Source: Hominilimicola fabiformis
GTDB lineage: Bacteria > Bacillota > Clostridia > UBA1381
Length of the DNA stretch: 64,000 nt
Reading direction: 5' to 3'
Assembly (NCBI RefSeq): GCF_020687385.1
Contig: NZ_JAJEQM010000008.1
Location: forward strand, 102,592-166,591
Shown here: in pieces, positions 1 to 8,846 of the stretch
Position numbering within the stretch: position 1 is the stretch's first letter
Layout of the letters: every line of letters starts with the position of its first letter
The notes under the pieces: model-generated
Seen by the model: the letters and a program-made list of their open reading frames with translations, nothing else
The model's database searches: none
Told to the model about the DNA's origin: nothing
Program-made: the position numbers and the translations under genes

Positions 1-1
1 G

Positions 2-454
2 CAGGCACTTCGTTTGCAGAAATTGCTTAAAAATGAGGGCTTTAATTCAAAAATAACATACCGTAAAGGGTATAATGTTGTTTATATCAAGGGTAGCGAA
101 GAAATAGCGGATATACTCGGATATATGGGCGCGGCACAAGGAGCGTTTGAACTGTTTTCGGTACAGATTGAAAAAGAAATGCGTAACGAAGTCAACAGAC
201 GTGTAAATTGTGAAAATGCCAACACGAACAAAGCCGCGAAGGCGTCATCAAAGCATTTGTTTGCGATAAAAAAAATCAAGGACGCAAAACAATGGGATAA
301 ACTGCCCGATGTATTAAAGGAAATAGCGATTTTACGCGAAGAATATCCCGAGGACAGTTTGAAAGAATTGGGTGAAAAAACAAATCCGCCGATTGGCAAA
401 TCGGGTGTAAATCACAGACTGAGCAGATTGGTTGAGTTAGCGGAAACGATATAA
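2..454 (+). CDS. whiA: WhiA-family DNA-binding regulator, C-terminal part (5'-truncated by window edge)
   Basis: The reading frame is open from base 2, so the gene starts before the window; about 150 C-terminal residues are visible. They match the end of WhiA: the tail of the LAGLIDADG-like domain (ending near ILGYMGAAQGAFELF), then the C-terminal helix-turn-helix region with an N-R-x-x-N-C-E-x-A-N-x-x-K segment and a final GKSGVNHRLSRL recognition-helix stretch. WhiA is a conserved Gram-positive regulator linked to cell division and sporulation genes. Family recognition is from the sequence; no regulatory target is visible here. The gene ends 16 bp before dnaE, and the dnaE ribosome binding site overlaps its stop codon, so the two are probably co-transcribed. 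Confidence 0.88.
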   Translation, partial: QALRLQKLLKNEGFNSKITYRKGYNVVYIKGSEEIADILGYMGAAQGAFELFSVQIEKEMRNEVNRRVNCENANTNKAAKASSKHLFAIKKIKDAKQWDKLPDVLKEIAILREEYPEDSLKELGEKTNPPIGKSGVNHRLSRLVELAETI

Positions 455-470
455 AGGAGGTTGGGGGCAT

Positions 471-3400
471 ATGCAGTTTTGCCATCTTCATACACATACT
501 GAATACAGTCTTTTGGACGGTGAGGCAAGTATAAAAAAACTTGTTGCAAGAGTTAAAGAACTTGGCATGGATTCGTGTGCCATTACCGACCACGGCTCAA
601 TGTACGGCGTGGTTGACTTTTATCGTGAAGCAAAATCACAGGGAATACACCCAGTTATAGGCTGTGAGGTGTATATGGCACCGAGAAGCCGTTTTGATAA
701 GGTACATGATATTGATAATAAAACAAGTCACCTTATTTTGCTTGCTGAAAATCAAAGGGGTTATAAAAATCTTATAAAACTTGTTTCGGCGGGATATATT
801 GACGGATTTTATTATAAGCCGAGAATTGATTTTGAAATGCTTAAAGAGCATAGCGAGGGTATTATCGCACTGTCGGCTTGTATTGCGGGTGAAGTGCCGA
901 AAGCATTGCTTAGAGGCGACTATGACGAAGCAAAAAAAATCGCTTTAAAATATGCGGAGGTTTTGGGTAAGGATAATTATTTCCTTGAAATTCAAGACCA
1001 CGGACTCAGCGAACAAAAGAGAATAATTCCGGATATGTTGAGATTGTCGGAGGAAACGGGTATCGGACTTGTTGCGACAAACGATATACACTATTTGAAA
1101 AAAGAGGACGCAAAGTATCAAGACGTTTTGATGTGTATTCAAATGGAAAAAAAGGTTGACGATCCTGACAGGATGAAGTTTGAAACGGAAGAATTTTATA
1201 TCAAGTCACCAGAAGAAATGACGTCGCTTTTTGAATATGTGCCGCAAGCGATTGAGAATACGGAAAAAATCGCAAAGAGATGTAATGTTGATTTTGATTT
1301 CGGTACAAGGCACTTGCCTGCTTATGCAGTACCGGACGGTAAGGACGCGTTTGAATATTTACGTGAACTTTGTCAAAGCGGTCTTGAAAAACGATATTCA
1401 CCTGTATCGGACGAATTACAGAAACGTCTTGATTACGAACTCGGTGTAATAAAAAGTATGGGGTTTGTGGACTACTTTCTTATTGTATGGGACTTCATAC
1501 ATTTTGCAAAAAATAACGGTGTTATGGTCGGCCCGGGACGTGGAAGTGCGGCAGGCAGTATCGTTGCGTACAGTCTTGGCATAACAACGGTTGACCCGAT
1601 AAAATACGGACTTATTTTTGAACGTTTCTTAAATCCCGAACGTGTAAGTATGCCCGATATTGATATAGACTTTGCACCAAACGGCAGACAAAAGATTATA
1701 GATTACGTTGTTGAAAAATACGGTGAAGGGCAGGTTGCACAGATAATTACATTCGGTACAATGAAAGCAAAACTTGCGATTCGTGATGTCGGACGTGCTC
1801 TTGATATACCGTATGCGGAGGTTGACAAAGTTGCGAAACTTGTGCCGTTTGATTTGAAAATGACGATAAGCAAAGCACTTGACATAAGTACGGAACTTCA
1901 CGCACTTTATGAAAATGACCCACAAATAAAGGAATTGCTTGATACGTCAATGGCACTTGAGGGACTTCCGCGCCACGCGTCAACGCACGCGGCAGGTGTG
2001 GTTATAACAAGTGAGCCGATAGTCAATTATGTGCCGTTGCAGTTAAACAGTGAAAATTTTATAACGACGCAGTTTACGAAAGATACGGTTGAAAATCTCG
2101 GTCTTTTGAAAATGGACTTTTTGGGACTTAGAAACCTTACCGTAATTGAAAACGCAGTGAAAATTATCAAGCGTACAAGGGGTATTGACCTCAATATGGA
2201 CGAGATTGATTATGACTGTAAGGAAGTATATGAACTTATTTCAAGCGGTAATACAGACGGCGTATTTCAGCTTGAAAGTGCCGGAATGCAGTCGTTTATG
2301 CAGGAATTAAAGCCTGATACGCTTGAAGATGTTATAGCGGGTATTGCACTTTATCGACCGGGCCCGATGGAACAAATTCCGCGATATATAAAAAGTAAGA
2401 AAAATCCAAAAACAATTAAATATAAGCACCCGCTTTTGAAAAATATTCTTGACGTTACATACGGCTGTATGGTGTATCAGGAACAGGTGCTTGAAATTGT
2501 GCGTACACTTGCGGGATATTCGCTCGGTAAGGCTGACTCTATGAGAAGAGTTATAAGTAAGAAAAAAGCCGACCAAATGGTTATTGAACGTAAAAACTTT
2601 ATTTACGGCAGTGACGACGGAGATATACCGGGTTGTATCAAAAACGGAATTGACGAACAGACGGCAATTTCGATATTTGACGAAATAAACGATTTCGCAA
2701 ATTATGCTTTCAACAAATCACACGCGGCGGCATATGCATTTGTAACGTATCAGACCGCATATTTAAAGACGTTTTATCCCGTTGAATATATGGCGTCACT
2801 TATATCGAGTATTGATGACCTTGACAAGATAAACCATTATATCGCAAACTGCAAGGAAATGGGGATCGACCGTTTGCCGCCTGACGTAAATAAAAGTGAG
2901 GATACGTTTACTGTTGAAAATAACAGTATTCGTTTTGGATTGTCGGCGGTTAAAAATGTCGGTCGTGCGATGATTTTAAATCTTGTCAATGAGCGTAAGA
3001 ATAACGGCGAATTTAAAACCTTTTCTGATTTTATCGATCGTATGGCAGGTCGGGATATGAATAAACGTGCGCTTGAGGGATTGATTTCGTGCGGTGCGTT
3101 TGATTCCATGGGCGTTAAACGTTCACAGCTTTTGGCTGTTTACGAAAAAGCACTTGACGGTACGGCAAAAGCCGCAAGGGATAATGTTGCGGGTCAAATG
3201 TCGCTTTTTGATACAATCGAAGAACAAAGTGAAATGCAATTTCCGAATATTGACGAACTTGACAAAAAGACGATGTTAAAGATGGAAAAACAGTCTACCG
3301 GACTATATTTTTCCGGACATCCGATGGAGGAATATACGGATAAAATAAAAAAACTTACAAAATATAATATAAGCGATGTTTTAACCAGTGTGCATAAAGA

Positions 3401-3938
3401 CGAGGACGGCAACTATCATGCGGTTGAGGGCGGACTTCAGGACGGCGATATGATGATTATATGCGCCGCCATAGCGTCAAGAAAAAATAAAACGACACGT
3501 TCAAATGCACAGATGGCTTTTCTTAATGTGGAGGACGTATACGGCTCTGTCGAATGTATAGTATTTCCTAAAGTTCTGAATGAATTTTCACCGCTTTTGC
3601 AGGAAGACAATCTTGTTGCGATAGCTTGCAGATTGTCGATAAGGGAAGACGAGGCACCTAAAATATTAATGCAGTCCGTTCAGCTTTTGGACGAGGCACT
3701 TATGGCAAAAAAAGAGCCGAAAAGACTGTACATTCAGCTTGAAACGAGAAATGACGAAAATTTGAAAAACGTAGAAAAGTATCTGTCACCGTATCAAGGT
3801 GATATGGAAGTAAGACTTTTCTTTAAAGATACAAGAAAAATGTCGTCTGTACCGAGAAGATTATGGTTTAACGGTACAGAAAATGCAATTTATGACTTAA
3901 AAAATATCTTCGGAGAGGATAATGTTAAAATAAAGTAG
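471..3938 (+). CDS. dnaE: DNA polymerase III subunit alpha, DnaE type
   Basis: A 1155-residue C-family replicative polymerase. The N-terminal PHP domain opens with HLHTHTEYSLLDG and continues through AITDHGSMYGV. The palm carries the PDIDID acidic motif (about residues 395-400) and the KMDFLG aspartate (about 549), the expected catalytic carboxylates. After the finger region come a helix-hairpin-helix section and an OB-fold region (about 990-1075). It lacks the inserted exonuclease of PolC, so it is the DnaE form, which in Firmicutes usually works beside PolC. The ATG at 471 is preceded by a strong AAAGGAGG site at 453-460. No terminator is obvious before the next promoter. Confidence 0.97.
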   Translation: MQFCHLHTHTEYSLLDGEASIKKLVARVKELGMDSCAITDHGSMYGVVDFYREAKSQGIHPVIGCEVYMAPRSRFDKVHDIDNKTSHLILLAENQRGYKNLIKLVSAGYIDGFYYKPRIDFEMLKEHSEGIIALSACIAGEVPKALLRGDYDEAKKIALKYAEVLGKDNYFLEIQDHGLSEQKRIIPDMLRLSEETGIGLVATNDIHYLKKEDAKYQDVLMCIQMEKKVDDPDRMKFETEEFYIKSPEEMTSLFEYVPQAIENTEKIAKRCNVDFDFGTRHLPAYAVPDGKDAFEYLRELCQSGLEKRYSPVSDELQKRLDYELGVIKSMGFVDYFLIVWDFIHFAKNNGVMVGPGRGSAAGSIVAYSLGITTVDPIKYGLIFERFLNPERVSMPDIDIDFAPNGRQKIIDYVVEKYGEGQVAQIITFGTMKAKLAIRDVGRALDIPYAEVDKVAKLVPFDLKMTISKALDISTELHALYENDPQIKELLDTSMALEGLPRHASTHAAGVVITSEPIVNYVPLQLNSENFITTQFTKDTVENLGLLKMDFLGLRNLTVIENAVKIIKRTRGIDLNMDEIDYDCKEVYELISSGNTDGVFQLESAGMQSFMQELKPDTLEDVIAGIALYRPGPMEQIPRYIKSKKNPKTIKYKHPLLKNILDVTYGCMVYQEQVLEIVRTLAGYSLGKADSMRRVISKKKADQMVIERKNFIYGSDDGDIPGCIKNGIDEQTAISIFDEINDFANYAFNKSHAAAYAFVTYQTAYLKTFYPVEYMASLISSIDDLDKINHYIANCKEMGIDRLPPDVNKSEDTFTVENNSIRFGLSAVKNVGRAMILNLVNERKNNGEFKTFSDFIDRMAGRDMNKRALEGLISCGAFDSMGVKRSQLLAVYEKALDGTAKAARDNVAGQMSLFDTIEEQSEMQFPNIDELDKKTMLKMEKQSTGLYFSGHPMEEYTDKIKKLTKYNISDVLTSVHKDEDGNYHAVEGGLQDGDMMIICAAIASRKNKTTRSNAQMAFLNVEDVYGSVECIVFPKVLNEFSPLLQEDNLVAIACRLSIREDEAPKILMQSVQLLDEALMAKKEPKRLYIQLETRNDENLKNVEKYLSPYQGDMEVRLFFKDTRKMSSVPRRLWFNGTENAIYDLKNIFGEDNVKIK

Positions 3939-3992
3939 CAATATTCACGAAAACATAAACTTGCATAATTAAAAATTTTATTGTATTTACTC

Positions 3993-4021
3993 TTGAAATA
4001 TTTTGCGAAATGCTATATTAT
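3993..4021 (+). promoter_or_regulatory. Sigma-A-type promoter for mtrB and the downstream pfkA group
   Basis: TTGAAA (3993-3998), 17-bp spacer, TATTAT (4016-4021), ahead of mtrB with roughly 45 nt of 5' UTR. The overlapping TATATT with an upstream TG is an alternative -10. Confidence 0.6.
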
Positions 4022-4068
4022 ATTATAGATGTAGTATTTTGCAAAATTACCGAAACGAGGTATTAATT

Positions 4069-4281
4069 ATGGATGAGTATATTGTAGTAAAAGCACTTGA
4101 AAACGGTGTGAATATTATAGGGCTTACAAGCGGCAAGGATACAAAGTTTCATCATACGGAGAAACTTGATAAGGGAGAGGTATTTCTTGCTCAATTCACA
4201 GATGTTACAACAGCAATAAAGATTAACGGTGCTGCTGAGATATACACGAAACATGGTAAGCTAATGTCAGATGCGAGATAA
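4069..4281 (+). CDS. mtrB: TRAP (trp RNA-binding attenuation protein) homologue MtrB
   Basis: A 70-residue protein closely matching Bacillus TRAP, the 11-subunit ring that, when loaded with tryptophan, wraps (G/U)AG-repeat RNA to attenuate trp genes. Conserved blocks include [25 protein letters not shown] and AQFT. Of the three RNA-contacting residues known in Bacillus (Lys37, Lys56, Arg58), the two lysines are present (Lys32, Lys51 here), but the arginine position reads Asn53 (AIKING against AIKVRG). The ATG at 4069 follows CGAGG at 4056-4060; an upstream in-frame ATG at 4003 lies inside the promoter and is rejected. No trp gene, folate gene or anti-TRAP gene is nearby; the neighbour is pfkA. 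RNA-binding strength may therefore differ from Bacillus TRAP. Confidence 0.9.
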   Translation: MDEYIVVKALENGVNIIGLTSGKDTKFHHTEKLDKGEVFLAQFTDVTTAIKINGAAEIYTKHGKLMSDAR

Positions 4282-4294
4282 GGTTTGCCTTATC
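4277..4294 (+). promoter_or_regulatory. Hairpin at the mtrB stop codon, just upstream of the next ribosome binding site
   Basis: Perfect 7-bp stem (GATAAGG / CCTTATC) with a TTTG loop that contains the mtrB stop codon. There is no T-tract, so it is not a terminator. The GGAGG of the next gene begins about 5 nt later, so a processing or translational-coupling role is possible. Confidence 0.35.
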
Positions 4295-4311
4295 GGCAGG
4301 AGGTTTATTTT

Positions 4312-4512
4312 ATGTGGACAGTAATTTATGTATCGCAGTCAATCGAAACAGCAAAAAAGCTTATAGATGTACTTTTGACGAATAAAGTAATTTCCAAATT
4401 AAGACGCACAAATAACTGCAATGGAAATGAGAGTAGTTGTTACGAGGTACTTGTACCGAGTACGGAGCTGGAAACAGCACAGGATTTAATTTTTGAAAAC
4501 GAACTGTTTTAA
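4312..4512 (+). CDS. Small DUF2007-like protein
   Basis: A 66-residue protein beginning MWTVIYVSQS. Similar short proteins, with a beta-alpha-beta pattern and a terminal 'YEVLVPxxELExAQ' segment, commonly precede pfkA in Clostridia; they resemble the DUF2007 (putative signal-transducing) ferredoxin-like fold. The ATG at 4312 has a strong AGGAGG 8 nt upstream, which overrides the longer in-frame start at 4285. Residues 45-53 (CNGNESSCY) hold two cysteines but not a recognisable metal motif. It sits between mtrB and pfkA with short gaps, implying one transcript. Its function is not established. Confidence 0.7.
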   Translation: MWTVIYVSQSIETAKKLIDVLLTNKVISKLRRTNNCNGNESSCYEVLVPSTELETAQDLIFENELF

Positions 4513-4537
4513 AAAATCGTGGGAGGATTGACAAATT

Positions 4538-5515
4538 ATGGAGAACAAAAATGTAAGAACAATAGGTGTTTTAACCAGTGGTGGTGACGCACCGGGAATG
4601 AATGCGGCAATTCGTTCGGTTGTCAGAGTAGGTTCATATTACGGACTTAAAGTCTTTGGTGTAAGACGTGGATATAACGGTCTTATAAACGGTGAATTGG
4701 AAGAAATGAATGCAAGATCTGTTTCTGAAATTCTTCAAAGAGGCGGAACTATTCTTCAAACAGCGCGTTGTCTTGAATTTAAGGAAGAGGCAGGCGTAAA
4801 GAAAGCTGTTGAGATTGCAAAGGTATTCGGTCTTGACGGTCTTGTTGTCGTCGGCGGTGACGGTTCATTCAGAGGCGCGAGAGATTTATGTGCGGCAGGT
4901 CTTCCGACTATCGCACTTCCTGGTACAATCGACAATGACATCAGTTGCAGTGAGTATACAGTTGGTTACGATACTTGTCTTAACACTGTTAAAGACGCAG
5001 TCGATAAAATCAGAGATACGGCACAGAGCCACGAAAGATGTTCAATCATCGAAGTAATGGGCAGAGCGGCAGGTTATATTGCTATTCAGGCAGGTATCGC
5101 TTGCGGTGCTGAGGTTATTCTTGTTCCTGAAAGAAAGTGGAGTTTTGACGAAGACGTACTTCGTCCTATTCTTGAGAGTAAATCAAGAGGAAGAAAGCAC
5201 TCTATTATTATCGTTGCCGAAGGTATCGGCGGTGTTATTGAAATGGCTAAAGAAATCGAAGAAAAGACAGGCATTGAATCAAGAGCTACTATTCTTGGTC
5301 ATGTTCAAAGAGGCGGCAGTCCGACAGTTCGTGACAGAGTTGTGGCAAGTGAAATGGGTTGTAAGGCGGTTGAGCTTTTACTTGAAGGTAAGCAGAACAG
5401 AATCGTATGTATGCAACAACATGAAATTGTTGATGTTGATATTGAAGAAGGTCTTGCAATGAAGAAAGAATTGCCTCAGAATTTAGTTGATTTAGCAAAG
5501 AAGTTAACAGTATAA
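4538..5515 (+). CDS. pfkA: ATP-dependent 6-phosphofructokinase
   Basis: At 325 residues it has the usual bacterial PfkA length. It phosphorylates fructose 6-phosphate to fructose 1,6-bisphosphate, the committed step of glycolysis. Visible motifs are the N-terminal TSGGDAPGMNAAIR loop, VVGGDGSFRGA (the GGDG form expected of ATP rather than pyrophosphate enzymes), PGTIDNDI with the catalytic aspartate, and the substrate-binding MGRAAGYIA and HVQRGG segments. A GGGAGG site lies about 10 nt before the ATG. A strong terminator follows at 5523, separating it from pyk. Confidence 0.97.
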   Translation: MENKNVRTIGVLTSGGDAPGMNAAIRSVVRVGSYYGLKVFGVRRGYNGLINGELEEMNARSVSEILQRGGTILQTARCLEFKEEAGVKKAVEIAKVFGLDGLVVVGGDGSFRGARDLCAAGLPTIALPGTIDNDISCSEYTVGYDTCLNTVKDAVDKIRDTAQSHERCSIIEVMGRAAGYIAIQAGIACGAEVILVPERKWSFDEDVLRPILESKSRGRKHSIIIVAEGIGGVIEMAKEIEEKTGIESRATILGHVQRGGSPTVRDRVVASEMGCKAVELLLEGKQNRIVCMQQHEIVDVDIEEGLAMKKELPQNLVDLAKKLTV

Positions 5516-5522
5516 TATATGA

Positions 5523-5545
5523 GGCGGACATTTTGTCCGCCTTTT
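5523..5545 (+). terminator. Rho-independent terminator after pfkA
   Basis: GGCGGAC / GTCCGCC, a perfect 7-bp stem with an ATTTT loop, followed by TTTT. Confidence 0.85.
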
Positions 5546-5577
5546 GTTAGATGAGGCTAAAAAACAAACGGTTACGT

Positions 5578-5604
5578 TTGATATAAGAGAGAATGGGGTA
5601 TAAC
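5578..5604 (+). promoter_or_regulatory. Possible pyk promoter
   Basis: TTGATA (5578-5583) and TATAAC (5599-5604) with a short 15-bp spacer. It lies between the pfkA terminator and pyk, so some promoter is expected here, but the match is weak. Confidence 0.35.
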
Positions 5605-5630
5605 ACTTATTAAAGGAGTAGAATAGATTT

Positions 5631-7385
5631 ATGAGAAGAACAAAAATTATTTGTACAATGGGTCCGGCGACCGACAACGAAGATGTGCTTAGGGATTTGA
5701 TGCTTAACGGTATGGACGTTGCGCGTCTTAATTTTTCACACGGAAGTCATGAAGAAGCATTAGAAAGAATCAACAGAATTAAAAAGGTCAGAGATGAACT
5801 TAATATTCCTGTTGCAATTTTGCTTGACACAAAAGGCCCCGAAGTTCGTATAAAGGACTTTAAGGAAGGCAAGGTTGAACTTAAAGAAGGTCAAAAGTTC
5901 ACTTTGTGCACAGATGACGTTGTGGGTGACGAAAATCAAGTTTCTATCACTTATGCAAATCTTCCGAATGACGTTAAGGTGGGAAGTAAAATTCTTATTG
6001 ACGACGGTCTTATTGAGATGGAAGTTATCAGCGTAAAGAATAGCAAAATTCTTTGTAAGGTTAAAAACGGCGGAGTTGTTTCAAATAAAAAAGGTGTTAA
6101 CGTCCCAAATGTCGCACTTTCAATGCCTTATATGAGCCAAAAAGATATTGACGATATTCTTTTCGGTATCGAGCAGGACGTTGATTTTATTGCGGCGTCA
6201 TTCGTAAGAACTGCCGATGATATAAGAGAAATTAAAACTCTTTTGAGAGATAATGGAGGCAGAGATATAAGAATAATCGCAAAGATTGAAAATGCCGAGG
6301 GCGTTGATAATATTGATGATATTATTCGCGAAACTCACGGTATAATGGTTGCGAGAGGTGATATGGGCGTTGAAATTGATATGCATGACTTGCCTGTGCT
6401 TCAAAAGAGCCTTATCAAGAAAACATACAGAGCAGGTAAGGTTGTTATTACGGCAACACAAATGCTTGATTCAATGATAAGAAACCCAAGACCGACAAGA
6501 GCGGAGGCAACTGACGTTGCAAATGCAATTTATGACGGTACAAGTGCGATTATGCTTTCGGGTGAAACGGCTATCGGAAAATATCCGGTTGAAACGGTCA
6601 AGACAATGGCAACAATCGCAGAAAGAACGGAAAATGATATTGACTATGTAAAACGTCTTGACAGAATGAATTTCGATTCGCGTATGGACGTTACAAACGC
6701 TATCAGCCATGCTACTTGTACAACGGCACATGATTTGCATGCGGCGGCTATAATTGCGTTGACATATTCGGGCGGTACTGCAATGCAGCTTTCAAAGTTC
6801 AGACCTACTTGTCCGATTATTGCACCGACATTGAGTGTAAAAGCAAGACGTCAGCTTAATCTTTCGTGGGGCGTTATCCCGATTATGAGTGAAACAAGAA
6901 AGAATACCGACGAACTTTTTGATCATGCGGTTGAATGTGCTCAAAAGACAGGTCTTATCAAAGACGGCGACCTTGTTGTTATAACAGGCGGTGCACCTAT
7001 GGGCGTTGCGGGTACGACTAATATTATGAAAGTTCACCTTGTCGGTCATATACTTGTAAGCGGCCGCGGACTTGATTCGATTAATGCAACGGCTAATGTA
7101 TGTGTTGCTACAAGCTACGAAGAACTTAAAAAGAGTTTCTGTGACGGCGATATTGTTGTAACAAACAACGTCACAAAGAATATGATACCTATTTTGAAAA
7201 AATCAGCAGGTATTATTTCTGAAGAAGTGGGCGAGGCGAATAATGCAAGCGTGCTTGCGGTTGCACTTGATATTCCTGTAATTGTTGCGGCGGCAGGTGC
7301 CACAAAAGTACTAAAGAGCGGCACGACCATTACTATGGACGCAAAACGCGGACTTGTTTATTCGGGAATGGAAGAGATAAATTGA
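5631..7385 (+). CDS. pyk: Pyruvate kinase with C-terminal PEP-utilizing-like extension
   Basis: A 584-residue enzyme converting phosphoenolpyruvate and ADP to pyruvate and ATP. The barrel begins RRTKIICTMGPA and contains the LNFSHGSHEEA, KGPEVR and IAKIENAEG motifs plus the catalytic-loop MVARGDMGVE and ATQMLDSM. Residues from about 480 form the extra domain seen in Bacillus and Geobacillus enzymes, related to the phosphohistidine domain of PEP synthase. Where related PEP-utilizing domains have the T-S-H-A phosphohistidine motif, this protein reads E-A-N-N-A (Asn537-Asn538), so the extension cannot carry a phosphohistidine there. AAAGGAG precedes the ATG. Confidence 0.96.
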   Translation: MRRTKIICTMGPATDNEDVLRDLMLNGMDVARLNFSHGSHEEALERINRIKKVRDELNIPVAILLDTKGPEVRIKDFKEGKVELKEGQKFTLCTDDVVGDENQVSITYANLPNDVKVGSKILIDDGLIEMEVISVKNSKILCKVKNGGVVSNKKGVNVPNVALSMPYMSQKDIDDILFGIEQDVDFIAASFVRTADDIREIKTLLRDNGGRDIRIIAKIENAEGVDNIDDIIRETHGIMVARGDMGVEIDMHDLPVLQKSLIKKTYRAGKVVITATQMLDSMIRNPRPTRAEATDVANAIYDGTSAIMLSGETAIGKYPVETVKTMATIAERTENDIDYVKRLDRMNFDSRMDVTNAISHATCTTAHDLHAAAIIALTYSGGTAMQLSKFRPTCPIIAPTLSVKARRQLNLSWGVIPIMSETRKNTDELFDHAVECAQKTGLIKDGDLVVITGGAPMGVAGTTNIMKVHLVGHILVSGRGLDSINATANVCVATSYEELKKSFCDGDIVVTNNVTKNMIPILKKSAGIISEEVGEANNASVLAVALDIPVIVAAAGATKVLKSGTTITMDAKRGLVYSGMEEIN

Positions 7386-7412
7386 GCTTGCCAGCAAAAT
7401 GTCGACAGCTCC
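7384..7412 (+). repeat. Degenerate fragment resembling the 3' hairpin of the 212-bp repeat family
   Basis: Directly after pyk, GAGCT and AGCTC flank an ATGTCGACAG core similar to the right-hand end of the full repeats at 14.6, 26.96 and 50.4 kb. It may act as a weak hairpin after pyk. The homology call is tentative because it is so short. Confidence 0.35.
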
Positions 7413-7442
7413 AAATAATATACATCGGAAAGGAAAAGAAAA

Positions 7443-7865
7443 ATGGCATTTGTAAGTGAAACGCATTTGACAGTAAGATACGCAGAAACCGATATGATGG
7501 GAATTGTCCATCATTCGAGATATTATCCTTGGTTTGAAGTTGCGAGAACGGATTTCATCAAAAAAATCGGTATGAGCTATACCGAAATGGAGAAAATGGG
7601 GATAATGTTACCGCTTACCGAAACGGCTGCAAAGTATTATTACGGTTTAAAATATGAGGACGAAGTGCTTGTAACTTGTAAAATGACAAAGCTTACCGTT
7701 GCAAGATGTGAATTCACTTACGAAGTCTATAAACTTCCGGAAAAGAAGCTTATGACTGTCGGAAAGACCGGTCACGGATTTGTAAACTGTGAATTTGTAC
7801 CGATAAATCTTAAAAAGCTATATCCTGAAATATGGAACAAAATGCACGACCTTTTGGAGGATTAA
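7443..7865 (+). CDS. YbgC/FcbC-type acyl-CoA thioesterase (hotdog fold)
   Basis: A 140-residue hotdog-fold protein. The motif Y-A-E-T-D-M-M-G-I-V-H-H-S-R-Y contains the aspartate and HxxY arrangement typical of the 4-hydroxybenzoyl-CoA thioesterase/YbgC group, followed by an ARTDF segment. Such enzymes hydrolyse acyl-CoA thioesters in the cytoplasm; the substrate cannot be inferred. It ends 3 bp before the next gene, whose GGAGG site overlaps its 3' end, so the two are translationally linked. No dedicated promoter is evident; readthrough from pyk is possible. Confidence 0.85.
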   Translation: MAFVSETHLTVRYAETDMMGIVHHSRYYPWFEVARTDFIKKIGMSYTEMEKMGIMLPLTETAAKYYYGLKYEDEVLVTCKMTKLTVARCEFTYEVYKLPEKKLMTVGKTGHGFVNCEFVPINLKKLYPEIWNKMHDLLED

Positions 7866-7868
7866 AAT

Positions 7869-8825
7869 ATGAAAATAGTAATCCTTGACGCAAAGACGCT
7901 TGGTGACGATATTGAATTTTCTGTGTTTAATAAGTTGGGTGATGTGAGCGTTTATCAAACAACGTCATCTCTGCAGCTTAAAGACAGAATAAAGGACGCC
8001 GATATTATAATCGTAAACAAAATCAAACTTAACAAAGATAATTTGACCGACGCAAAAAAATTGAAATTGATATGCGTTACGGCAACAGGTTACGATAATA
8101 TTGATATAAATTATTGTTGGCATAAGGGAATAGGTGTGTGCAACGTAAAAGGCTATTCAACCGATTCCGTTGCACAGATTACCGTTTCTATGGCATTGTC
8201 ATTGGCAAGTCATTTGAATGAATTTAATAACTATGTCAAAAGCGGAAAGTATATGATAAGCGGTGTGCAAAACCACTTGAAACCGTATTTTAATGAGCTT
8301 AAAGGTAAGACTTGGGGCGTAATCGGACTTGGCAATATAGGTCAGAGAACGGCTGATATTGCTTATGCACTCGGTATGAAAATTGTGTCAAATTCACGCA
8401 GATACCATGAGGGTTATGAGTGGCTTGAACTTGATGAATTGTGTAAAGTTGCGGATATTATATCCGTTCATGTACCGCTTACAAGTCAAACTAAAGGTAT
8501 GATAGACGAAAAACGCATTTCATTAATGAAAGACGGTGTTATATTTATTAATGTTTCACGCGGTGCTGTGGCAGATGAAAACGCACTTGTTACGGCGGTT
8601 GAAAACGGCAAAATAGGCGGACTGGGTGTTGATGTGTATTCGGTTGAGCCGATTACGAATGACAGTCCGTACAATCGGATTTTAGACCGCAGTAATGTTA
8701 TATTAACTCCGCATATGGCATGGGGTGCGTATGAAGCGAGAGTCAGATGTATGAATGAGATTGTTAAGAATATAGAAACGTTTATGATGGGCGGTAAACG
8801 CAACAGAGTAGACATTGATATATGA
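7869..8825 (+). CDS. D-isomer-specific 2-hydroxyacid dehydrogenase (glycerate/hydroxypyruvate reductase-like)
   Basis: A 318-residue NAD-dependent dehydrogenase. The Rossmann motif WGVIGLGNIGQRTA lies near residues 145-160. The catalytic set is visible as Arg in INVSRGAVADENAL, Glu in GVDVYSVEP and His in LTPHMAWGAYEAR. The overall form resembles glycerate dehydrogenase/hydroxypyruvate reductase, but the subfamily cannot be fixed by eye. It is tightly coupled to the upstream thioesterase. A mobile-like repeat starts about 20 bp after its stop. Confidence 0.87.
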   Translation: MKIVILDAKTLGDDIEFSVFNKLGDVSVYQTTSSLQLKDRIKDADIIIVNKIKLNKDNLTDAKKLKLICVTATGYDNIDINYCWHKGIGVCNVKGYSTDSVAQITVSMALSLASHLNEFNNYVKSGKYMISGVQNHLKPYFNELKGKTWGVIGLGNIGQRTADIAYALGMKIVSNSRRYHEGYEWLELDELCKVADIISVHVPLTSQTKGMIDEKRISLMKDGVIFINVSRGAVADENALVTAVENGKIGGLGVDVYSVEPITNDSPYNRILDRSNVILTPHMAWGAYEARVRCMNEIVKNIETFMMGGKRNRVDIDI

Positions 8826-8846
8826 ACAAAAGTGTCTACACACCGG

